From assembly GCA_012799315.1 (NCBI GenBank), contig JAAZLM010000261.1, positions 1 through 6,928 on the forward strand: a stretch of DNA of 6,928 nucleotides. The letters are read 5' to 3'. This document shows, in pieces, positions 1 to 5,588 of the stretch. Source of the stretch: Clostridiales bacterium. GTDB lineage: Bacteria > Bacillota > Clostridia > Oscillospirales > Ruminococcaceae. The translations under genes were made by a program, and so were the position numbers. A model generated the notes under the pieces. The model was given only the letters and a program-made list of their open reading frames with translations. It was not told where the DNA came from and made no database searches. Position 1 is the first letter of the stretch, and each line of letters opens with the position of its first letter.

Positions 1-710
1 AAAAGCTAGGCCCCGACGATACCGTTGGTGAAATTCTCAAACACGGAACATTAACACTGGGATTCATCGGAATTGCTGAAACACTGGTAGCATTAATTGG
101 CGAGCACCATGGCGAGAGTGAGAAAGCTAGGGAGCTTGGGTTAAGAATCGTGTCGCATATGCGCAAGAGGATGGACGATAAATCCGCAGAAACGGGCATG
201 AATTTCACATTAATGGCGACTCCGGCGGAGGGCCTATCCGGAAGATTTGTCCGCATGGATAAAAAGGAATTTGGCATAATTAAAGGTGTTACCGACAGGG
301 ATTATTACACCAACTCATTCCATGTTCCTGTATACTATCCGATCAGTGCATTTGAAAAGATAAATATTGAAGCACCGTATCATGCATTGACGAATGCAGG
401 ACATATTAGCTATGTTGAGCTTGACGGTGATCCGATCAATAATCTTGAAGCATTTGAGGCGGTAGTCCGTCATATGAAAGAATCGGGCATAGGTTATGGT
501 TCTATTAACCACCCTGTTGACCGTGATCCGATTTGCGGATATACTGGCATTATCGGCGATCATTGCCCGCAATGCGGACGGGAGGAAGGATCTAATCAAA
601 TTGGGTTCGACCGTATTAGGAGGATTACAGGATACCTAGTTGGAACAATCGACCGATTCAACAATGCTAAGCGAGCAGAAGAAAGTGATAGAGTAAAGCA
701 CGGAGTATAA
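1..710 (+). CDS. nrdD: Anaerobic ribonucleoside-triphosphate reductase (class III), C-terminal part; 5' end outside window
   Basis: This is the catalytic subunit of the oxygen-sensitive, cytoplasmic class III ribonucleotide reductase, which makes deoxyribonucleotides from ribonucleoside triphosphates using a glycyl radical. The reading frame is open from base 3, so the gene enters from the left and the internal ATG at 150 is not its start; 235 codons are visible. Family landmarks in order are a helix with HGES (about 108-119), ATPAEGLSGRF (about 216-248), GVTDRDYYTNSFHVPV (about 285-330), PYHALTNAGHISYVE (about 375-419), NHPVDR, a Cys cluster (534-575), and the glycyl-radical motif RITGYLVG followed by RFNNAK. 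The radical glycine should be the Gly of GYL, codon 630-632. The metal site shows only three Cys (codons 534, 564 and 573); Asp (codon 525) sits three residues before the first Cys, where a fourth Cys is expected. nrdG, which installs the radical, follows. Family assignment is secure; the active-site thiyl cysteine lies upstream of the window. Confidence 0.97.
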   Translation, partial: KLGPDDTVGEILKHGTLTLGFIGIAETLVALIGEHHGESEKARELGLRIVSHMRKRMDDKSAETGMNFTLMATPAEGLSGRFVRMDKKEFGIIKGVTDRDYYTNSFHVPVYYPISAFEKINIEAPYHALTNAGHISYVELDGDPINNLEAFEAVVRHMKESGIGYGSINHPVDRDPICGYTGIIGDHCPQCGREEGSNQIGFDRIRRITGYLVGTIDRFNNAKRAEESDRVKHGV

Positions 711-751
711 ATTGAATAACTGAAGCCATAACGAAATGTGCTGATAATTAA

Positions 752-778
752 AAGCCTTGTCGCTATACGGCAAGGCTT
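752..778 (+). other. Stem-loop between nrdD and nrdG
   Basis: An 11-bp stem with one G-U pair (752-762 with 768-778, core AAGCCTTG/CAAGGCTT) closes a 5-base loop CTATA. On the + strand it is not followed by a U-tract, so it is not a canonical terminator for nrdD. It could be an mRNA-stabilising or processing hairpin, or a weak attenuator, that sets nrdD apart from nrdG. On the - strand it would be followed by TTTTAATTAT, but no gene on that strand ends here. Confidence 0.6.
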
Positions 779-804
779 CACTTATGTAGTGGCAGGTTTA
801 ATAT

Positions 805-811
805 AAGGAGG
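805..811 (+). promoter_or_regulatory. Ribosome binding site of nrdG
   Basis: AAGGAGG lies 5 bases before the ATG at 817. It is a near-perfect Shine-Dalgarno sequence and fixes the nrdG start. Confidence 0.9.
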
Positions 812-816
812 GCGCA

Positions 817-1320
817 ATGCAAATTAGATTAGCAGGAGTAGTTGAAGAATCAATAGTTGACGGGCCGGGGATACGGTATACGATATTTGTCCAAGGATGT
901 CCGCATTTATGTAAAGGATGCCATAATGCACACACGCATTCATTCGATGGTGGATATATGGCGGATACCGACGATATATATAATGATATAATAGCTAATC
1001 CGCTATTAACAGGAGCAACCTTTTCGGGAGGGGAGCCGTTCTGCTATGCGAGCGAACTAGCCGATCTAGGCAATCGGTTAAGGGCGAGCGGGAAGAATAT
1101 CATCACATATACGGGATATACATTCGAGGAGTTGTTAGAGCATTCCTCAAGGCACCCGTCCTATATCGAATTGCTAAAGGCGACGGATATTTTAGTCGAT
1201 GGAAGATTCGAGCAGGAGCAGAGGGATCCGATGCTAAAATTCCGTGGAAGCACGAACCAAAGAATACTTGACTGTGCAGCAAGCCTAGCTAGTGGGGATG
1301 TTGTTGAAATAGAATTTTAG
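817..1320 (+). CDS. nrdG: Anaerobic ribonucleotide reductase activating protein (radical SAM)
   Basis: This 167-residue protein is the activase that uses S-adenosylmethionine and a [4Fe-4S] cluster to form the glycyl radical on NrdD. Visible motifs are the N-terminal DGPGIRYTIFVQGCPHLCKGCHN segment split here as DGPGIR (15-20) and the cluster motif CxxxCxxC at Cys28, Cys32 and Cys35; the SAM-binding SGGEP at about residues 70-74; and the NrdG signature FRGSTNQRI near residues 142-150. Its length is normal for NrdG, which is a minimal radical-SAM protein without a ferredoxin extension. The ATG is supported by a strong AAGGAGG. It lies 106 bases behind nrdD, the usual partner order, and the two are probably co-transcribed or share control, although a stem-loop sits between them. 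No frameshift or missing key residue is seen. Confidence 0.97.
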   Translation: MQIRLAGVVEESIVDGPGIRYTIFVQGCPHLCKGCHNAHTHSFDGGYMADTDDIYNDIIANPLLTGATFSGGEPFCYASELADLGNRLRASGKNIITYTGYTFEELLEHSSRHPSYIELLKATDILVDGRFEQEQRDPMLKFRGSTNQRILDCAASLASGDVVEIEF

Positions 1321-1321
1321 G

Positions 1322-1350
1322 TTGAAAAAAGCCACTATCTATGTTAAAAT
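1322..1350 (+). promoter_or_regulatory. Predicted sigma-70/A promoter for the lipoprotein gene
   Basis: TTGAAA (1322-1327) and TAAAAT (1345-1350) are separated by exactly 17 bases. Each hexamer matches the consensus at five of six positions. The site begins one base after the nrdG stop and lies 31 bases upstream of the next start codon, so the lipoprotein gene can be transcribed apart from nrdDG. Confidence 0.6.
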
Positions 1351-1381
1351 CATATTACTATTATATGTGATGGTGAAATGA

Positions 1382-2998
1382 ATGAAATTAAGGCAATTAC
1401 CACTTCTACTAATGGCGATATTCCTGATAATACCCCTCACATCATGTTCATCTAAAGATGGATCGGGTGTAGTTTTTAAATATGATATACCTAATAATCC
1501 GCAGAATCTAGATCCCCAATCCGCCAGCGATTATGAATCCTTACTCATTATTGAGAATGTCTTTGAAGGACTGCTTAGAGTAAAAGATGATGGTAAGTTG
1601 ACTGAGGGGATGGCGATAAACTATAATGTTTCTGACGATGGATTAAAATATGAGTTCACCTTGCGTGAGGATGCATTATGGATCGATAAGAACGAATTCG
1701 AGGCACCGGTCACCGCTCATGATTTTGTATTCGCATTCAAGCGTCTGTTCGATCCTACAACGAATGCGCCCCTAGCCAGTAAGTTCTACTGTATTAAGAA
1801 TGCAAAGCGCATTCACGATGGGAAAATCAACAGGGACGAAGTCGGCGTCTATGCCGATGGTGATTACAAGCTGATAATTGAACTTGACTATCCTAATACG
1901 ATGTTCCTCAATCAATTAGTTACTGCGCCTGCAATGCCATGTAACGAAGAATACTTCTATAATACAAGCGGTAGGTACGGTCTTGATGCTAGATCTACAC
2001 CATCGAATGGTGCATTCTATTTAACTATATGGAATTATGATAGATGGAGCAATACGAACAATCACTTAGTATTAAGACGCAACTATGAATATGCAAAGAG
2101 GATTCCAGTATATCCATTCGGGCTAAACTTCTTCATAACAAAGGATACGGACACCTATGTTGAGAGATTCACCGATAAGCAAACTAATAGCGTTGTTGCT
2201 ACCGGTGAAGACATCGATAAATTAACTTCATTAGGGCATAATGTCAAGGGATATGAAAATACGACATGGGGACTAATCTTCAATTCTGATAACGAGGTTA
2301 TGGCGAATAAGAATTTAAGGAATGCCCTATCCCTATGCACGGATAGAACTGCCTTTTCCGCCGTCTTGAACGATGGACTAAAAGCGGCTTATGGAATTAT
2401 ACCGCCGAATGTGACGATGCTTGATAAAGAATTCCGAGATTATGCTGGCGATAGCATAGTGCCCGACTTCTCATATAAAAAGGCAGAGAAATTATTTGCA
2501 AAGGTAAGAGTCGACGACTTAGAATCTTTCAGAGTAATTTTACCGCAGTCCCTATCCCATATCGATTATTTCTCCTATATAGCACAGCAGTGGCAGAAGA
2601 ACTTGAATTTCTTTTGCACCATTGAAGAATTGGATGATATTTCTTATCAAAGGGCATTGACTTCGGGCGATTATGATATAGCGCTAGTATCGTTGACAGG
2701 GGACTATAATAGTCCGGAGGCATTCTTGTCGAAATTCACTACTACCGATATTTTCAACAAATACGGTCAAAAGAACAGTAAGATCGATTCGATATTAAAA
2801 GATGCCACTAAGGAAGAAGACATTATGACAAGTGCCGATTCATATAAAAAGGTTGAGAAAATTATAATAGATGAATCAATGTTCATACCGCTTTATTACC
2901 AAACTGAATATTTTGTGCAGTCCAAAGATGTTGCAGATATAGAGTATAACTCGTTCTCTAAATCAATTTTCTTTGGTAATGCTAAGAGCTTCGATTAA
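1382..2998 (+). CDS. Oligopeptide-type ABC transporter substrate-binding lipoprotein (SBP_bac_5 family)
   Basis: This 538-residue protein resembles OppA-like extracellular solute receptors, which bind peptides (or, in some members, other solutes) and deliver them to a membrane ABC permease. The N-terminus is a lipoprotein signal peptide: Lys2 and Arg4, a hydrophobic stretch at about residues 6-18, then the lipobox LTSC with Cys22 as the lipidated residue. Family features include the N-terminal NLDPQSASDYESLLIIENVF block, the FEGLLR segment, a YEFTLREDALW strand, PVTAHDFVFAFKRLFDP (the classic family segment), and a C-terminal MFIPLYYQTEYFV segment. Length is normal for OppA. The start is an ATG with a weak GGTGA five bases upstream; the overlapping ATG at 1378 leads only to a 26-codon reading frame. 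It has its own promoter and no permease or ATPase genes beside it, so it is an orphan receptor in this window. The ligand cannot be predicted; opp-type peptides are the default guess. Confidence 0.93.
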   Translation: MKLRQLPLLLMAIFLIIPLTSCSSKDGSGVVFKYDIPNNPQNLDPQSASDYESLLIIENVFEGLLRVKDDGKLTEGMAINYNVSDDGLKYEFTLREDALWIDKNEFEAPVTAHDFVFAFKRLFDPTTNAPLASKFYCIKNAKRIHDGKINRDEVGVYADGDYKLIIELDYPNTMFLNQLVTAPAMPCNEEYFYNTSGRYGLDARSTPSNGAFYLTIWNYDRWSNTNNHLVLRRNYEYAKRIPVYPFGLNFFITKDTDTYVERFTDKQTNSVVATGEDIDKLTSLGHNVKGYENTTWGLIFNSDNEVMANKNLRNALSLCTDRTAFSAVLNDGLKAAYGIIPPNVTMLDKEFRDYAGDSIVPDFSYKKAEKLFAKVRVDDLESFRVILPQSLSHIDYFSYIAQQWQKNLNFFCTIEELDDISYQRALTSGDYDIALVSLTGDYNSPEAFLSKFTTTDIFNKYGQKNSKIDSILKDATKEEDIMTSADSYKKVEKIIIDESMFIPLYYQTEYFVQSKDVADIEYNSFSKSIFFGNAKSFD

Positions 2999-3033
2999 AA
3001 AAATGCCGCAGTCAAAATCTTGACTGCGGCATT
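2997..3033 (-). terminator. Intrinsic terminator of the - strand operon, at the convergent junction
   Basis: A perfect 14-bp stem (3002-3015 with 3020-3033, AATGCCGCAGTCAA/TTGACTGCGGCATT) closes the 4-base loop AATC. Read on the - strand it is followed by seven T (2997-3003, partly shared with the stem), giving a strong rho-independent terminator 26 bases past the TPM gene. On the + strand the hairpin starts three bases after the lipoprotein stop but lacks a U-tract, so it may also act on that gene, less efficiently. The T-tract overlaps the lipoprotein stop codon. Confidence 0.88.
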
Positions 3034-3059
3034 CATGGTATATGGACTATATCATCATA

Positions 3060-4487
3060 TTATAAGCTTCGCCCACGGCCACCGTGTGTTCTGCCACTAC
3101 TACTTTTGTGAGTGCTACTTCTGCCACTACTTCCACCGCTTCCACTACTCTTATTGGATGAAGATGTGTTCCTTTTTGCGGTTGTGACGGTCTTTCTCAA
3201 GAAAGTATCGTACTGATCCGCAAGGAAAAAGGAATTTTGCTCCTCATATGTTGCGCCCGATACAGTGACTCTACCTTTTTGATTAAGGCTAGCAATCAGT
3301 GTTATAATCATTCCTATTATTACTGGCAGGATATATGTTATTGGATTAGTAACTTGTAATTTTAGTTTTTCGAAATACGTTGGTTTTTTATATATTACTT
3401 CATCGTGTTCGTCCTGTTGGTATTGATCGTATGGGACGCCTAATTGGGCATAATGATCAACATTATCTAAATAGGATTCGCAAGCCTCATAGTAATAGCC
3501 ATCAGCAGCATAGTAGATAATATCGTCTAACATACTATCTAATCGTTCATCGGTATATGTGTCGATGCCTTTCCCGACGCTTGATATCCATAGATTTTGA
3601 TTGTCAAGATCTATTAAGAGCAATAGCCCCTCAACGTCTTTATCGGATCTTAAAGACATATAATCAAGGAAATCATCAGCATATTGCTGTGAGGTTTTGC
3701 CATTTACATTATCTGTAGCTAAAATGAAAAAGTCTAATGCATGCTTAGAGCCGATAGATTCGATCCTTTCCTGCAACGCATAAATATCTCCGCCGATAAT
3801 ACCATCGGGGTCTGCAACGTTCTTATTTGTGCCAATTTTAGAATCAAGATGGGCATAGTGCTCAACATAATTAAGGAACTCTAAGACAGTATAATAATCT
3901 TCATGTGTGCTGAAACTTTCAAGAAGTTCACCATTATACATCTCAAGTTGAACGGCATCGTTAAAGATAGTCGACGCATTCCCTTTGGCGGACGTCCATA
4001 TTTGCCCAGCTTCAAGATCGAGCACCAGAATTATCCCCGATCTATCATCGCCAATGCCATAGCCATTTTCATCATAAAAGTTATCTACATACTCCCGTGT
4101 AGGGATATCATAAGCAACATTGGTAGTAAAAATAAGAACATCTAAATTATACTGATACTTGATATCGTTGATGCGTATTTGCAGACTGTCAATATTATCG
4201 CCAAGTGTATTATTATAGTCGGCAATATTGCTAACATATCCTTCTGGTTCATCGTTGTCGTCGCCCTCAGCATTATCAGTGCTGTCTTGCGTGTTATCGG
4301 TATCGTTGCCGTCGCCGTTAGCATCATCTTCAATATCGTCGGTGCTATCTTGCGACTCATTAGCATCACTACTGACAACACTTGAATTCTCGTCACTATT
4401 ATCAATATTTTCTCCTAAGACGAGTAGGGGGGTATTGCAAATAAAAATAAAAGCTATAAGTAAAAACACAGTAATTCTCTTAGCCAA
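3060..4487 (-). CDS. Secreted or membrane-anchored protein with two tandem TPM domains (YdjH-like)
   Basis: This 475-residue protein has an N-terminal signal peptide (Lys3, Arg4, hydrophobic core about 6-24), an Asp/Asn/Ser-rich acidic linker (about 27-83, with QDSTD repeated 21 residues apart), two TPM-like domains (about 98-215 and 233-349), one membrane segment (about 383-401) and a Ser/Gly/Arg/His tail ending THGGRGRSL, typical of this family. The two domains align at an offset of 136 residues: YVDNFYDENGYG with YADDFLDYMSLR, GIILVLDL with GLLLLIDL, LNYVEHYAHL with LDNVDHYAQL. Family members usually have one such domain. TPM domains (named for TLP18.3, Psb32 and MOLO-1) occur in membrane-linked repair or assembly factors; phosphatase activity is reported for some, but none is inferred here. 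The start is TTG (4485-4487), chosen because it gives a complete signal peptide, follows GGGGGTG at 4494-4500, and overlaps the upstream gene's end by 8 bases. Context points to the YdjGHI-type membrane-stress complex. Confidence 0.88.
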   Translation of the reverse strand: MAKRITVFLLIAFIFICNTPLLVLGENIDNSDENSSVVSSDANESQDSTDDIEDDANGDGNDTDNTQDSTDNAEGDDNDEPEGYVSNIADYNNTLGDNIDSLQIRINDIKYQYNLDVLIFTTNVAYDIPTREYVDNFYDENGYGIGDDRSGIILVLDLEAGQIWTSAKGNASTIFNDAVQLEMYNGELLESFSTHEDYYTVLEFLNYVEHYAHLDSKIGTNKNVADPDGIIGGDIYALQERIESIGSKHALDFFILATDNVNGKTSQQYADDFLDYMSLRSDKDVEGLLLLIDLDNQNLWISSVGKGIDTYTDERLDSMLDDIIYYAADGYYYEACESYLDNVDHYAQLGVPYDQYQQDEHDEVIYKKPTYFEKLKLQVTNPITYILPVIIGMIITLIASLNQKGRVTVSGATYEEQNSFFLADQYDTFLRKTVTTAKRNTSSSNKSSGSGGSSGRSSTHKSSSGRTHGGRGRSL

Positions 4488-5511
4488 TTAAAGCACCCCC
4501 AAACAACGTGATCAGAAGTGAACCTAGCGTAACGGCGCCGAAGAATAGGAATTGTCGCAAATGGTCGATTGGTGTATCACCGACGACCTTTCCAGTTTGG
4601 CCATTTAAAACAAAGACATGGTCCTTGCCCTTATGTTTATTGACAAGCAAATATATAGGTAGCATTGCATATTGTTCATCAATTTCATTAAAACGGGCAT
4701 CACTAGTTTTTACTTTAAATGAGTTATATCCTTTAACGGTACCTTTTAATCTATCTTCATGGAATTTCTGCACTCTTTTTTTCATGGATATTGATGCTTC
4801 ATCGGAATCAACATCATATTTTTCTGCCATGAATCCCGACATATAAGGCAGACTGAACTTCTCCATCTTTTTATAATCGAATGGTTCGATCTTCTCCATA
4901 ATGCTATCATCGAGCTTCTTTGATCCGTCAATAGGGAGTAGGTTGTAGCGGCAACTACCATCACGCAGCACATTATAATAACTTGTTTCAGTGTAGACGA
5001 GATCCCCAGTGACCCAAGTGCGCACTTTAGTGCCGACACCTTCAATCATGCCTTCAATTTCGCAATCGAATAGCCAGTAGGGAACATATACCCCAGTGAT
5101 TTTATCAACCTCGTCTTTTGACTTAAATTCTTTCGGTGCGAATATTCGCTTCTTAATCCATTTAGTGTAGATTTTTTGTGCGTCCTCTTTTGTTAAATTG
5201 AACGGAATAACAAGTTGCGGCTTAAACCTGCCAGAAAAGCGATTCTTTATAATCGTTGGATTTTTGCAATATAAGCAAAATGTTGCGGAAATTGTATCGT
5301 CAGCTATCAATTCTGCGCCACAGCTATTACATGAGTAGGAATCTAATTCGGGCTGATCTTCGTCCGGTAATTCGTCTTCATCATATGCATTCTCAACTTC
5401 CTCTATGCTAAAGTCACTATAACAATAATGGCATTTCCAACTTTGATCCGAAGGGCTGAATTCAAGACCCGCCCCGCAATGCAAGCATTTATACTTTTTA
5501 ACAGAACTCAT
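4480..5511 (-). CDS. ydjG: Double zinc-ribbon membrane protein (TFIIB-type zinc ribbon, YdjG-like)
   Basis: This 343-residue protein starts with two zinc ribbons of identical spacing, C-x2-C-x14-C-x2-C: Cys9, 12, 27, 30 and Cys61, 64, 79, 82. An acidic stretch (about 44-57) separates them. A middle domain follows, with family features FKPQLVIPFNLTKEDA, VYVPYWLFDCEIEG and YAMLPIYLLV, then a hydrophobic C-terminal segment (about 321-343) that should span or enter the membrane. The ribbons, though often called TFIIB-type, do not imply transcription; in B. subtilis YdjG they sit in a membrane protein that works with YdjH and YdjI. The start is ATG at 5509-5511: AAGGAG at 5517-5522 is placed five bases before it, and this site overlaps the GTG at 5515-5517 that would give two more residues. 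The gene lies downstream of the SPFH gene and overlaps the TPM gene by 8 bases. The function is not biochemically defined. Confidence 0.88.
   Translation of the reverse strand: MSSVKKYKCLHCGAGLEFSPSDQSWKCHYCYSDFSIEEVENAYDEDELPDEDQPELDSYSCNSCGAELIADDTISATFCLYCKNPTIIKNRFSGRFKPQLVIPFNLTKEDAQKIYTKWIKKRIFAPKEFKSKDEVDKITGVYVPYWLFDCEIEGMIEGVGTKVRTWVTGDLVYTETSYYNVLRDGSCRYNLLPIDGSKKLDDSIMEKIEPFDYKKMEKFSLPYMSGFMAEKYDVDSDEASISMKKRVQKFHEDRLKGTVKGYNSFKVKTSDARFNEIDEQYAMLPIYLLVNKHKGKDHVFVLNGQTGKVVGDTPIDHLRQFLFFGAVTLGSLLITLFGGALIG
4494..4500 (-). promoter_or_regulatory. Shine-Dalgarno-like site supporting the TTG start of the TPM gene
   Basis: On the - strand GGGGGTG lies six bases before the TTG codon at 4487, inside the last codons of the upstream gene. 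With the stop codon of that gene (4480-4482) just downstream of the TTG, this is a typical arrangement for translational coupling. Confidence 0.6.
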
Positions 5512-5516
5512 AGGCA

Positions 5517-5522
5517 CTCCTT
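5517..5522 (-). promoter_or_regulatory. Ribosome binding site that decides the start of the zinc-ribbon gene
   Basis: AAGGAG on the - strand ends five bases before the ATG at 5511. It physically overlaps the alternative GTG at 5517, which therefore cannot be the main start. Confidence 0.85.
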
Positions 5523-5541
5523 ATGTCAATGTATTTTCATA

Positions 5542-5575
5542 AGTATTGCAGATAAAGGATTTTATCTGCAATACT
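5542..5575 (-). other. Perfect intercistronic stem-loop between SPFH and zinc-ribbon genes
   Basis: A perfect 15-bp stem (5542-5556 with 5561-5575, AGTATTGCAGATAAA and its complement) closes a 4-base loop. No T-tract follows on the - strand (the next bases are TATGAAAATAC), so it is not a classical terminator. It lies in the 77-base gap after the SPFH stop. It could protect the 3' end of the SPFH message, mark a processing site, or lower expression of the downstream membrane genes relative to the SPFH protein. Confidence 0.7.
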
Positions 5576-5588
5576 GAATATGTTCTCC

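Noticed and set aside
150..152. ATG as the start of a separate small gene
   Set aside because: It is an internal Met of nrdD; the upstream codons from base 3 continue family text such as HGES and ELGLRI.
743..748. GATAAT as a -10 box for a separate nrdG promoter
   Set aside because: The only decent -35-like text (TTGAAT at 712-717) is 25 bases away and the correctly spaced CTGAAG is a poor match.
4228..4491. Ser/Leu-rich reading frame on the + strand
   Set aside because: It is the antisense shadow of the Asp/Ser-rich acidic linker and signal peptide of the TPM gene, with no ribosome binding site or family text.
5515..5517. GTG start for the zinc-ribbon gene
   Set aside because: It overlaps the AAGGAG ribosome binding site, which is correctly spaced for the ATG at 5511.
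5524..5529. TTGACA on the - strand as a -35 box for the zinc-ribbon gene
   Set aside because: It lies directly against the ribosome binding site; a -10 box at proper spacing would fall inside the coding region and none is seen.
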